64,000 bases of DNA, taken from Rhynchonema sp. JSB1_4. Taxonomy: Eukaryota > Nematoda > Chromadorea > Monhysterida > Xyalidae. Shown piece after piece: positions 1 through 12,779 of this stretch. The first letter of the stretch is position 1. The number at the start of each line of letters is the position of its first letter. The position numbers were made by a program, and so were the translations under genes. Below the pieces are notes generated by a model, which worked only from the letters and a program-made list of their open reading frames with translations, was not told the DNA's origin and made no database searches. The stretch lies in the NCBI GenBank assembly GCA_030248065.1, contig JASAMV010003979.1:18971-82970 (forward strand), given 5' to 3'.

Positions 1-182
1 ATCTCAACGCAACTAATACTACCTACCACGAATGAATTGGGTTTCAATTTGCTGCTTGTACTGCATTAAACCGTTTCAGTAAATGTCCATGTCCAGGATG
101 TAAATTATTGGCATGATCTACTCCAATGTTTATTTCAACAATGAAAATCAGAATGAATTTTCCCACATGTCCTCGCACTTAC
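1..182 (-). other. unc-31 intron reaching the window edge
   Basis: The minus-strand exon ending at 183 is followed by a GTAAG donor. No coding match to the remaining CAPS C-terminus could be read in this stretch, so the next exon lies outside the window. Confidence 0.75.
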
Positions 183-3100
183 CGCGAAAGACAGTATTGT
201 GCCGATCGGATTACCCTCATCGTATCTAGCCAATTTTCCGAGTGTTGACTCCAGCACGTTCACTAACTGCAAACGAACGATTGGATAGAAATCGATACAT
301 TGAGTTCAACCAGTCAAACAACCAATCAGCGCATACCTTTTCAACCACAGTCGTTTCCATCTGTTTCATCATTTCTTCCAGCGCGGCGATTAGATGTTGC
401 CGTGTGCGTACCTGTGATGTTTCAACTTCCACTGCGTAAAAGCAAGGTAACGAAATCGTTAAATTTATCCAACCGCTTCACTCGATTCGGCCATTGTCAT
501 TTTGATGGCTTTGTTCTTCGAATCGAACACAACGTTGATTTGTACACACAGCTCGATGGGAAGCACATAGTCGGTCGACTTGCGTGCCTTGGCCGTCCAT
601 TGGTCGAAACATGTCATTGTGCTGCAAGTAAACGTGATGATTCACAAATTGTTGACGACGAGACAGGGCAGGGGCACCAACCCAGCTGCACATTTGCCAA
701 TCATCTCGGTGGTCAGTTGCTGCATTTTGTTGTCCAGATTTGTGGCAAAGTTCTCCTCCGGCCAATGTAGGTCGGCGACGAATTGGTTGAGCGCCTCGAG
801 CTTCCAGTACAGGTCTTCCGACGTTGCACAGCCGCTGCTGAATGGTTTGAAAAAGCGAAACTATATATGTGTATGCGAGGTGGTACTTGCGTCGGTCAAT
901 CAAAATGTAAGAATCTGACTCACCCCCTGACCTCCCACTTTTCGCGCGCGAACCCGCGTTCTATTGATTGAGCTATCGAGTGTTCCATCAATTCGACGTA
1001 ACGCACAACCATCGGTGCAAATTGAGTGATGAGTTTGGTGTGGAACAGACCGAGTTTGAGATTGGCTACAATGTGCAACAATATTTTCACTCACAAGTTA
1101 TTCTATCGAAACAAAAATGACATGAAAGACGCACCATCTTGACACAGATAGTCATTGAGCAGCTGAAACAATGGGAACGAGTCCCAGCTGTCGCTCGGCT
1201 GAACGTGCAACGCTGCATCGACGTCCACCGCGAACAGCGACCAGAATGTTTCAGCGTGCTCGGTGAGAAGGTCGGTGAACCAAGCGAACGCCTGAAGATA
1301 AAACAGATTGAAAGTGCAAGTTTGTTGATTCAAGCAGTTCGCGAGAAAAAGTTCGAACATACTGAAGGCAAACCAGTGCGCTATAGCTAACCTCTCCATG
1401 ATGTTCCTCATTTTCCTTCAACAACTCCACGCACAATTCAGCCACCCTAATCATGTCCTCAATTCGTTGTTGCGGCGAAATGTCGTCAGTCATTCGTTCT
1501 GTAAATGAAATGTGCATTTTAGACACTTCAACCAACACCAAAGTGTGCATTTTACACCGAGTGGTGCATGTTTCCTGCGCTTCACAAAATGTACACGAAC
1601 GTTCCAGTTTCGCATCATTGCATATGCGAGTGTAGTTGACAAGGGCGGCGTCCTCGAGACACTTTCGAATCACGGCACGCACCTCCTCTGGTGGCACGGG
1701 CGTCACAACGTCTTTCATTAGCACCTTGAAACATCATCTAAATGCAAGTTTAGAGCATTATTGATTGTGTCGAATGTGACGTACCCTTTCAAGAAGCGAC
1801 AACGTGCTCTTCAGTGAACCTTCTGGCCGCCCGAATGGAAAGCAGTAGCTGAACAGCGAATACGTTATAAATTTGCGCTAGACTGACTAACGTTTTGAAA
1901 GAAAATTACCGGAAATTCGTGATCTGCTTCTCCAACAGTACCCGTAATCGCTCTTTGACGCTCTGGAATCGTTCCTTTTCCTCCACCGTAACTGTGCCGA
2001 CTCCATCAGGTCTGATATATTCAGGGTTCGATAGTACGATGATTTTGCTGCACCCATACTAGGTTATAAGTGCTCGAGAGCCCCACCTGTTTCCATGCAC
2101 GTGACTGGCACAGAAAGCGAAACTATAATGTATGAGTGTTGGGTCAACAATATGCGACTGTTCGGCCTTGTTGAGTAAGTCGTTGAGCAGCGACACGTGA
2201 CGATGACAACCTGGAATGGTTTGGTATACGGTAGGGTTGCGGAAGAATTGAATAAGCAGTAAGAAAAAATGCGCACCTCTGACCATGAATCGAGCACAGT
2301 ACTCGTCGAGAACGAACACTTGGCCGGGTGAAAACCAACCCTGAATTTGATGGCAGAACGTGCACTGGTCACACCACGCTTTGTTGTAGCAAAAGAAACA
2401 AAGAATAAATCTGCCCATTCAACCAACCAATGAGCAAATTTGTTCCTGCAGTCGGTACTCCAACGTGAATGACTGCAGCTTAGCGAACAACGTGTCGTGA
2501 TTCATTCGCACCAGATCGGCTTGTATGAACTCGTCCATGCCGTGCTTCCGGGCTCGGTCTTGGTCTGTTGCAGGACAGATGGAATTGTTAAATTGATCAA
2601 TGGTGGACAACCATGTTGGAAGAACATGCATCTAAAGCTAGAAACCGAGCTCATGATCGCATCCTGTGCTCCCCGCGCCCCCCAGCGCCCCCATGTATTT
2701 GATGTAAAACGAACAGTGTGCGGTAAAATTCGAAAAATTTCGAAAATTACAGGGTGTCTCCTAATTTTTCGCACATTGCGCGGGGAAAAAAACGACAACA
2801 CCCCGCGCCCCTTTTCTAATATAGCCTGCCTGGCTGGCGCTGCTGTTTAGTCTGCATATAAGTGAAGGCCCAGCCCGCGCACATAAGTGAGAGACCCACC
2901 CGCGCCCCTCTTCCTATCATCCCCACCCATTTAGCACGGATGTCTGCTGCGTGTAGAACTGCTGCGCATCCTAAAAGCGCCCGTCTCGGAGCCGGCTAGA
3001 CCTAGGTTGCCTGGATTCCCTCTTCCGTTCAGGTTTACGATACCGCAACATTTATGAACAAACCTTCATTCAGAACAGATAGTTAAGTTACAGTTACCTA

Positions 3101-6100
3101 AGTTGTAGTTAATGTTTTGTGGCAGATAACATTTATGAACTTTCCGTGTATACATTTATGAACCCAGCTTCATTCAGAACAGATGGCTCAGTTACCGTTA
3201 AATAATTTATAGTTAACGTTTTTTTACATATAACATTTATGAACTTTTCGTGTGAACATTTATGAACCCAGCTTCATTCAGAACAGATAGTTCAGTTACC
3301 GTTAAACAATTTATAGTTAACGTTTTTTACATATAACATTTATGAACTTTTCGTGTAAACATTTATGAATCCAGCTTCATTCAGAACAGGTAGTTAAGCT
3401 ACAGTTAAGGCCCAACTATACTTCGTTCTCTCAGAGAACAAAGAAAAACCATTAAAAAGAGACAAGCGGCGAGAAAGGCCCAACAACCAGAAACAAATTA
3501 TCTTGCTCGCAAAAAACACAAACGCCAAAGAACGAAGTATAGTTAGGCCTTTACAGTTAGCTAAGTTATAGTCAATGTTTTTTGGCAGTAACATTTATGA
3601 ACTTGAAGTTATGTATTTTCTTACATTCAATACTTACCAACAACAGCGTTCCTTACAGAATTACCACACCACACGGCATTGGCTGAGTTCGTGCTTCAGT
3701 TTGCGAAACGTTTAAGATTAGTTTCTTTCATAAGTGAACCACCACATGGCATTCACAAACTGGTTGAGAAATGTTTATGTGCGTTTTTATTGCCATGGCT
3801 TGGCCTTAGATGTTTGTCCTTTGTTACCTGCAAGGTAATCACCGATCTTTAATGTATCTTTGTATCACCGGTCTTTAATGTGTTACTGTGGCTGCGGTAC
3901 AGCCAGGTTCTCAGTGGGTGGTCCGGTGTAATAACAAATTTTATTAGCGCACACACTGATGAATGCATGCGTAAATTGCGGTACATTTATCTGGCACCTG
4001 AGGTTTTTGCGTCATTATATTCCTCGTCCTCATTCATTCATTTTGCTTGCCCCGATCTAAGGGCAGTCTACCGTTGTCAAACATGGATGCACACGCTGCG
4101 CACGTTCTTGCTTTCGGTCTTTTTGACCCGCTGCAAACGCAGAGCGTGGTCACTGAAAACAACGCGGTTAGGATCACCGCTTCAATTCGAGTAAGTGTTG
4201 TACGCTGGTATGCTTATGCTAATTGCGTCGTGCGGTTCATTGGTAGTTGGCGCCTTATACAAGTACAGTTTGTGCGTCCGCGAGCCCTGCACCAGTGTTA
4301 GATAGCTTAGTGCCTGCCTTGTAATTTTTAAGGCAAGCGTGTTACAGCTGTGGAACAATTTTGATTCGTGAACTATAAACCGTAGCGACTGTGGCGCATT
4401 GAATTGCGTTATTTCATGTTTTTTCATTTCAGCTGTTCGCCACGTTCTGCACGTACATGGTCATGTTTGAAGATGTGGTCAACGGCTGTAATTCTGTAAG
4501 GAACACTGTTGTTGGTAAATGTTGAATGTAAGAAAATACATAACTTCAAGTTCATAAATGTTACTGCCAAAAAACATTAACTATAATTTAGCTAACTGTA
4601 ACTTAACTACCTGTTCTGAATGAAGCTGGGTTCATAAATGTTTACACGAAAAGTTCATTAATGATATATGTAAAAAACGTTAACTATAAATTGTTTAACG
4701 GTAACTTAACTATTTGTTCTGAATGAAGCTGTGTTCATAAATGTTCACACGAAAAGTTTATAAATGTTATATCTAAAAAAACGTTAACTATAAATTGTTC
4801 AACGGTAACTGAACTATCTGTTCTGAATGAAGCTAGGTTCATAAATGTTCTCTGCCAAAAAAAACATTAACTTTAACTTAGGTAACTGTAACTTAACTAT
4901 CTGTTCTGAATGAAGGTGTGTTCATAAATGTTGCGGTATCGTACGTAAACATGAACGGAAGAGGGGATCCAGGCAACCTAGGTCTAGCCGGCTCCGAGAC
5001 GGGCGCTTGTAGGATGCGCAGCAGTTCTACACGCAGCAGACATCCGTGCTAAATGGGTGGGGATGATAGGAAGAGGGACGCGGGTGGGTCTCTCACTTAT
5101 GCGCGCGGGCTGGGCCTTCACTTATATGGAGACTAAACAGCAGCGCCAGCCAGGCAGGCTATATTAGAAAAGGGGCGCGGGGTATTATCATTTTTTCCCG
5201 CGCAATGTGCGAAAAATTAGGAGACACCAGACACCCTGTTGTTTTCGAACTTTTCGAATTTTACCGCACAATGTTCGTTTTACATCAAATACATGGGGGC
5301 GCGGGGGGCGCGGGGGAGCGCAGGATGCGAAATAGCCCATGAGGCGATTTGAACTCACAATCACTACCCCTGACAGCGGGGGCTTTGCTGCTCTGTTTCG
5401 GAGGCACTGGTTTGTACGCTTGACCCGTTGCTCTGCAAAACAACAGCCCGGGTTGGTGAAATCGTATAATGTAGCTAGAGCAGCTATAACGGTATACCCA
5501 TAATACAGTTTCTGTACCTGTATAAGGCCTGCACCCACAGATGGCGTTCGTTTTCGTCGTCGGAGGCAAATTTGAGCTCGTCGCCTTCTTTGTACGCGGT
5601 AAAGAAGAATTTGCCACCTTGTGCGAATAAGTCTGAAAGTTACCGTCCTGGTTTTAAACACCGGATAAATCATGTCCCAACTTGTTTCTTGATAATAATC
5701 TCTGATTAGTTATGTAACCTGGATCTGGTTCCAGACAATAATCAACAGTGAACCCGTCCATGGCCATGAAATCTGTCGGTTCTGCCCGTCGCTCTTTGTA
5801 CGTACACATGGCGAAGGTGTACTGTGAGACCTGCACGCCGCACAGCAAATAAATGTTTTTTTTTCACCGGGCACCGATCATGTTAATGAGGGTAGAGTAT
5901 GCAGAGGTGGGCACTAACTTGTACAAGACAGAAGTAGCGTCGTTTCCATTTCTTCCATGCGACTTTGCCCAGCGCATAGCAATAGCCGCAATATTTGAGA
6001 TTCTGCGGTTTTTCGGTGCGAATCGCAATGCGAATTCGGAGCCCGTGATCGGCCGAGCCCTTTGGTACCGTCATCTTGTACCATTCGGGCGTTCGGGAAC

Positions 6101-9100
6101 TGTTGGGCGTCGGTTTGATCAGCACCTATTGAATGATGTTTCATAATGTTTGGCTACATTGTGGTACCCAAAACTACACTACGTGAATTGTGCAATCCGC
6201 CTATTTTCACAGACAGGTCAAAAGCCCCGTGACTCCCAAAGTGGCCTGGGAGCTCGCTCTATGTTGGCCTTCAGATCGCCAATGCGCGCAATGTGTTGTC
6301 AGCGCAGTGCACAGCAGTGGTTTATAAACCCTTTTATACTCACCTTTCCGATTTCTTTATCATCCAAAGCGAACAGTGATCGATTTTCGGCGTACAATTT
6401 GACCCGAATATAAGGCAACACGTGTTTGGTGGAGAAATCACCTTGTGTGTCCCAGCTGAAAAGACGGTAAGATACAGGGTGAAAGATTACAAAACAAATC
6501 CTCACTCAAGTTCATGCGCATGACTTGGTCGGGCGTTTACTTCTGACGTTTCACTTTCTAGTTCTTACAACTTAATTTCATACTAACAGCAAACAAGCTT
6601 GTGCATTAGAATGTGCAGGATAGTTTGCATTCACTCCAGTGTACATTACAATAAGCCCGCAACGTACTGTGGTTTGCTGGCTTCGGCGTGGTCGGTCTGC
6701 AATTTCTCACTTCCCTCCACTTCCATCGTGCAATAGACGATACTGTTGGACTGTAACGACTTCAACTCCTTCGCTTCCATGATGACAATCTGAAACATCA
6801 CAGAGTAAGGTATGCTTGTGTGCGGTTTGATGAATGAAATAATTCACAAATTTTTAACGGGCCTCCATTTGAAACTGCAAAATGACGTCGGATTTGGAAA
6901 GACTGCCGCCCTCCTCAAGGTGGATCGAAGTCGACGAACTGTGGCGCTTCAGACTGAAAATACATACCGTTTGCTGTCTCACATGTTTCGAGCGAGAAAT
7001 CACACAGCTGGGATTCGAAAATTATTACCAACCACTGCTAAAAAACGAAATCAAACGTGATAACACCATTCCAAAGGTATCTATAGCGTACATTAAAATG
7101 GTGAGATTGATAGAAGCGACGAACTGAAACCAAACTAACATTTAACATAAAAGTCAGCACAATCCATAAGTAAAAGGTGCGGTTGCGCCATAAACCAGTC
7201 CCAAAAACGTGTCATGCATAGAGTGCTTACACAGGCACACTGTAGTATTGAAGCACTTGATCGAACCAATAGGAGACGACATCAGTGGTTTGCAGGGCCA
7301 TCGAGTAAAGCGGGTTCCATATGAGTTCACTGCCCGGCACCGATTGGTAACAACACAGTTCGGTGCCACTAAAATACAACATCAAGCACGTGGGGTGGCC
7401 ACAAAATGCAGTGCAAAATATAGCGAACGGTTTTGCAACATTACTTCACAATGACAATAAACGCTTTTACTAAAATGATGAGCTCATTGGGTGTCCGGTG
7501 CGGTGCAGCACAAATTCAGCAAGTTTGGCACACTTCAATACTAAACCTAAAATGAAACACAGTATAACATAATCACAGTTTTTTCTATTGTGTCAATTCA
7601 CGGGATCGGAAGATACTGATTGAAAATATTAAACATGCGGTAAACAAGCCACAGGCACATACGGTAACAGTACATTTGCTGTTTTTTTCTAAAGCATGTA
7701 CAAAGCCAACCTGTTGAAAAGGGAAATATCCTCAAGCGAACGTGATCTGCAAGCGAAAAGGGGGAGTAAAAATAAGATTTCTTGATTTTGAAAAACGTGG
7801 GTGAGTTGAACAGATTGCAAAACTGCTCGAAGCTCAGCAGGGATTGAAGCAAAATTAAAAAAAGCCGTTCATTTAGCCAGCCGTATTGGACAGGCAAAGA
7901 GAACTGGGCACGTACAGTTTTGTCCAACCACTTGCTCATGAGACACGTCTTCTTGCAAAGTACTTTGGCTGTGATTCGCAGGACAATTCCAAAAAAGGCG
8001 TGGGCACGAGTGTCGAATTTTTGCCAAAACAACGAAAGAAAACGCGCGTTATTTTACATGAGCCAACCAACGAAGCAAAAATGTCGCACGAGCAAATGGT
8101 GGCACCATACATATATTGAATACATTGTACGAGTAAACACCAAACCCGAAAATTTGATGAAATTTCACTTTCATAAACTATCGAGGGACAATGAAAGTTT
8201 GTGCTGACAAAATTAAGGAATTGCAAGAAGTTTCCCGAAAATTGTCAAACGCCCAGTAAAAGAACTGAGAAGTGCTTAGTCACAAAAAAGATTTTCGAAA
8301 TAGAAGTTTGCTGAAATAGTTTCGTCTTTGGTCTGGTTTTCCACAATTGGGAGAGGACGATCCTCAGGACGACTGGGTTCCTAATCAAATCCTAAATGAC
8401 CAATTGTATACTGACCAGCACAACCACCACATACTGAGCTTAACATAAGCAATGGGTACAAAATTGGTTCTGCAAAATTGTGTCAAACGTTTTCATTCCC
8501 GGTAGGGTGGTGATTCGTTTCGTTACGTTGCGTTTCATAGACAACTGCAAGAGCATGAAACGTTATTTCAATTCCACAAAACTTCCCAGAATACTGGAGT
8601 TTGTGTTCGACGTGCCAAAAAGTTTATCCGCAGGACATTATGACCTTTGGACACGCATCATTAGGCTTCGCGCCACCACGACCGGAAATGACAAGTTTGA
8701 CAAAATTCCGGATGATGAGCAAAAATTACACACACACGCCATACACAGCACACAGACACACACGCGCACTCACAATTTACTATTTGTGTTAGTACTGCAA
8801 TCGTTGGGAGAGTTTTGATTTAGCATGAATAATGAAATAATACGAGTTTCTTCGTGGATCAGCTTGATCAACGAAAGAAACTTTTCAAGGAAACCGTGGC
8901 AGAGTGCACAGCACATACCGTCGTCCGCTGCGACCAGTGCGATTGCTGGACGACCCACTGGTTATAGGCACCGAGTCAAGATTGGTCACAAGCAGGTTGA
9001 TGCCCGAACGGACCTGCGCAGGGCGAAACATTTGTTTTCGATCGTTCATCATTTGCTTTACTGTTTGTCATTTCTTCCTTCTTGGTAAAGTCAGAAAAAG

Positions 9101-11906
9101 TGACTACATACCTCGTCGATATAAAGTGTCTCCATGTCCTTCACGACGAATTTCGGCATCAATTTCCGGCTCTGAATATTGTTTCACACAATTTGAAGTT
9201 TTCTCTGAACTTGGCTTTATACAATGGATTATACGAACAAACGTACCCGCTGCATTTCCTGGACGACTTCCTTTCGCGTCTCCAGTTCCCGGCGAATCGC
9301 GGCTGCTTGTTCGTCAGGATTATCCAGCTGGAGCAAAGATAAGGGAGTTCTAATTTTTATGTAGTGTAAAATGTTTGACTCAGTTTTTTAACTTTTTGTA
9401 TTTTTGTATTTTTACAGGTCATTCATTTTTATACGTTTGTATACCTGAAGGGCGTTGAAGATGAGCTGATGCTCGAACTTTTTCACACCGAGAATTTGCT
9501 GGAACATGTCGTACAGTTGGTCTTTGCCAAGGATTAGATCGGCATTCGCTTGTTGACCGGGACGCGCACGAGCTCTGCAACATCATGTTGTTATGTCGTT
9601 GAATCAAGCGCACAGTGTTTGATCGACAGGGCAAGAGACACAACGTAGACAGAATGTTTCGAGACAAAATCAGTAAGAACGAGGAAATACCGTCCCACAC
9701 AAAGAACTCACTCCAACTTGGCTGGGTCAAGAATGATTTCCAAATCACTACAGAAGTTGCTGTTGTTGTATTCTCGCATTTTTTCAATTCAAGTGCTTTT
9801 AAAAGCTGTACAGACAACTCGAACCTGCTGTTCTTCGTTGTGTCTTCATCTCCTCGAATGATCGTGTCGAATTTCGTCATCCAACTGTTGAGCACGGTTT
9901 CCTTGCTCAGGCCGTCCATCTCTGGTAAACTACAAAAACAACTGCGATGCACCACACGTTTCACTTCAACAGGAAACATCAATGTTCCCCAGGCAACATC
10001 AATGGTTGAAAGAAAGCTACCAGGAAAGCCCAGTGATATCACTACCTTTTTATCCTCTTTTCGATGTTCAGTCTGAAAACTTCGCGAAAATCGTAGGAAG
10101 AGAACCCGCCGGCGTGCACAACCTGTTGAATTCGTTCGGAACGGAGGAACACCTGCAGCTGGCAGCATTTGTATAATTTGGAATATCAAAAACCATTGAA
10201 AGAGAACAGGTTTTTAAGAGAGACAAAATTTTTAAGATCGTCAACAGAAGCGTAAAATTGATTTTTTAAAACCGTGCCTCAAAATACGACTGCACTGCGT
10301 TTGTGAATGCCTCATCGGCCGCAATTTGCGTCTCACCACGGAGAAAGGCTTGGAAGCGCTCTTTGATCTTGGACAGCTCGGATTTGGTCACTTTCATCTG
10401 TCGTCTCGCCATGTCTGCACGCACAAAATTGTATAAGGCCAAGCTCGGACCTGAGAGACTTTATGATCAGAAAAAGGCAAAGGACCACTGTGTACCTGTT
10501 GGTTGTTTGGCGTTGAAATGATATGCGATTGCCTTGGCGCACAGCACGTACAACTGCATGCGAATCTTGCGGTCTTCCTCCTCTTTCTCGGCTCTGAAAT
10601 ACATAGTACGGAATTGTATGAACAGAATAGATCAGAAAAATCAACGGAATATAATTTGCTGTTCTCATGCCAGGTTATACATTTTCAGACGAAGCAAACT
10701 TTCGCACTCACTGTATTCTCTCCATTTCCTCTTTGCTCAAGCCGGGCTCGAAATACGAAGGCTTCGGCACCGGTGGGCCCCTGTATTCACTGAGCATACT
10801 GTCAGCCGGTGAAGGGGGTCTCGGGGTGAGACTAGATCGTGGTGTGCCGGACTCCGGAGCGTTGCCTTGAAGCAGGGAGTGTGTGGATGACACCTGCAGT
10901 CAGTGAAGCATTGTCGGAAAGTTCAAGAGTTTTGCTTCCATATTATTTTCCACTCAGTGGCGTTTTACAAGAACAACTTGTCAGATATAAAATGTTTGAC
11001 AAGTCGTGAACAAATCGTACCGGAGCAAGATCATTGACTTGATGTCGAGCAGGTGTGCTTGGAGCTTGTGAACTAGTGGCTGATGTCTTAGCTCCCTGAA
11101 AAACACAAACACAAGTGATTCAGTGAGATTTAGCAATTTGAGATATTAGCCGACAACGCTATACCGCTTGTTTCCGGCTTCGTATGGATCCACCATGATG
11201 TTTGGGGTGATAGCTGCTCGCGTAGCTGACATCGGACGGTGTCGGACTGCTGCTGCGTTGGGCACCGGATGAAACACGACGTGGGACGGATAGCACCTGA
11301 ACCATGTGTGAGGTATAAACGCAACGTGTTGCTTTTGGGGCTTCTGCCCATGGGTTTGCACACAGTGATATTACAGCCTAGCAATAAGATCCGTTGGTGG
11401 GCCCCTTTGGAGGCAAATTTGCCAGATTTGGCAAATTTCGCGTTCGCACTCACTAGCTCTGGCGCCTCAGCCACTCTTTGAAAGCAGAGCAAAACAGACC
11501 AACATTATTGCACTTAGTACATGCAGTTGTAACCGGTTCTGATTGATGCAACTGAGCTCATCCTGCACAACCTGTAGCGGGAACTCAGTGCTGTTCAGAG
11601 CCCCTGCTTTAAAACGTGAAATTGGGCGGTATTTGTAAAACTGAGCCATCACCAATCCCATTAGTACATCAACTCATACAGTAGGTACTGAGTTTCGAAA
11701 ATTGCTGCCCAAAAAACATTTTCGATGTAGATTTCCAACATTGGGCATACACCTTAAAATCTGCAATACAATATTAGAGAGAAAATGCGATTTTAAAAAT
11801 GTAACAAATTAAAAAACTAGTATTCTTTTCAATGAATGTAAAACCCCACCTCTGAGCCATCATCGTGCTCATAATCGTCTTCATCCGAACTGCTCGCCCC
11901 CAACAT
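183..11906 (-). CDS. unc-31: CAPS / calcium-dependent secretion activator (UNC-31), 32 exons, C-terminus off window
   Basis: CAPS primes dense-core vesicles for Ca2+-triggered release of peptides and monoamines at the plasma membrane. Exons (plus coordinates, read right to left): 11850-11906, 11165-11296, 11021-11095, 10712-10893, 10496-10593, 10278-10414, 10046-10152, 9825-9929, 9445-9574, 9247-9327, 9112-9171, 8919-9013, 6863-6953, 6668-6789, 6344-6455, 5919-6125, 5719-5830, 5518-5617, 5359-5432, 2428-2564, 2277-2340, 2087-2210, 1910-2011, 1785-1848, 1601-1724, 1392-1498, 1135-1291, 924-1065, 682-837, 482-621, 337-431, 183-266. They sum to 3573 nt (1191 codons) with every phase consistent. 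Family landmarks: acidic start [19 protein letters not shown] and [13 protein letters not shown] (about 180-300); C2 region (about 435-560); PH domain with [13 protein letters not shown] (about 575-675); [24 protein letters not shown] region with [13 protein letters not shown]. Family proteins are about 1300-1400 aa, so roughly 130-180 residues lie beyond base 1. The start Met matches the CAPS N-terminus. Two introns use GC donors. Confidence 0.97.
3030..3395. repeat. Tandem repeat in the foldback arm
   Basis: About three copies of a unit of roughly 100 bp, each containing AACATTTATGAA and TTCATTCAGAACAG. The inverted counterpart is at about 4.55-4.93 kb in the other arm. Such internal subrepeats are typical of foldback elements. 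Confidence 0.8.
3408..3551. mobile_element. 144-bp hAT-like MITE nested in the left foldback arm
   Basis: Inverted ends near GGCCCAACTATACTTCGTTC and GAACGAAGTATAGTTAGGCC flank a 144-bp insert. The 8-bp duplication TACAGTTA lies on both sides (3400-3407 and 3552-3559). The right arm of the host element is uninterrupted at the matching place and shows the empty site. An 8-bp duplication is characteristic of hAT-type transposition. Confidence 0.85.
6954..8918 (-). other. Long unc-31 intron (1965 nt)
   Basis: Exons 8919-9013 (ending in phase 2) and 6863-6953 (starting with one base) join directly in frame, so no exon is required between them. I see no CAPS-like coding block in the intron. Its only notable content is a CA-rich stretch near 8.73-8.77 kb. 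Confidence 0.7.
8726..8776. repeat. Imperfect CA-rich microsatellite
   Basis: An interrupted run of ACACAC/CACGC units inside the long unc-31 intron. Confidence 0.6.
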
Positions 11907-12598
11907 TCTGCTCCAGATCGAGTATTTCTCTTTATTTCGGGTTTTTCAAAATATTCGATCAAACTCCTGTTCCAGTGACCGATTAAGACTTCATCGTATG
12001 ATCATGGTTTCAAGGAAACATTCAGCTTTTTCATGAACATTGACGTCGGTCAATTCGCGTCGCCTTTTTAATGTGGATGCTTAGGGTGCAGCGTCGGAAT
12101 GACGAATGTTGGTTTAGCAATGGCAAAATAATAATAAAATCTGCAGGTCAGAAGGAACACTGGTTCGGTGTCGGTCCATTAACAATCTCTGTGTCACCAC
12201 CACATGTTAGAACAAGCACTGACGCTGATGAGCTGTACAGCTTATCATAGCAGTACAATACCCCAGCGGCAGTACAGCTGATTACGAGTCATGAAGCTGT
12301 TATAAGAAGGTCAAAAGGGCTTGCTTGTGGTACCTAAGTAGCCATTCACATGCAATATCCTAGCGGTAAAGCGCGAGCCTTCACGATTGATTAAAAAATT
12401 TTCAAGCATGTCACAGGCCATACAATATCTCGAGTCGCTCGCTGGATAAAAACATCCGCCTTGGAGCGAAAACGTATGCATGTTTATTCATCCATACATT
12501 ATGTTGCTTGGGTGGCTCACTCACATTGTTTACCAAAAATGAAGTATATTTCCATGACAGGCTTAAAACCGACTGCCGATCAACATACATATAAGCTA
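11907..12598. other. unc-31 upstream region, no gene seen
   Basis: This should hold the unc-31 5' untranslated region and promoter. I could not identify a core promoter motif or an upstream non-coding exon with confidence. Confidence 0.4.
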
Positions 12599-12779
12599 TT
12601 CTCCTACAATTGCGGGGCCCGTCTATTTGGAGCCCGATAGGGGGTTTACTTTCTGGGTAGGGTTAGCTTGGGCTGCGCTCAACCCTATCAATACGCTTAG
12701 CCTAAGCCTAAGCCTAAGGCCTAAGCCGATACCTAACCCTGAAAGTAAACCTCTGGTAGGGCCCCAATTGTAGGAGAAG
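12599..12779. mobile_element. 181-bp foldback MITE containing a GCCTAA run
   Basis: The ends TTCTCCTACAATTG and CAATTGTAGGAGAA are inverted copies and are bordered inside by GGGGCCC-type sequence and by TTTACTTTC/GAAAGTAAA. The middle carries GCCTAA units (about 12.69-12.73 kb), the complement of the nematode telomere unit TTAGGC. No target-site duplication was evident. Confidence 0.75.

Larger units (their letters stand above)
2659..5328. mobile_element. 2.7-kb foldback DNA transposon inside an unc-31 intron
   Basis: The intron between exons 5359-5432 and 2428-2564 contains a structure with very long inverted arms. The left arm is about 2659-3670 and the right arm about 4487-5328; the outermost bases are GCATCCTG and CAGGATGC, next to C/G-rich stretches. 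Each arm holds a tandem array with a unit of about 100 bp containing AACATTTATGAAC. The middle (about 3.67-4.49 kb) has only unconvincing ORFs and no recognisable transposase, so the element looks non-autonomous. I found no clear target-site duplication. It sits wholly within an intron and the flanking splice phases are intact. Confidence 0.85.

Noticed and set aside
478..903. 141-aa minus ORF overlapping unc-31
   Set aside because: It is out of frame with the CAPS alignment, which uses exons 482-621 and 682-837 in another frame.
5333..5375. tRNA-like T-arm (GAGTTCAAATC on the minus strand)
   Set aside because: No matching D-arm, anticodon arm or acceptor stem; the bases belong to an unc-31 donor region.
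5188..5673. 161-aa minus ORF across the right end of the foldback
   Set aside because: It runs from two unc-31 exons through an intron into the transposon arm and is not a continuous gene.
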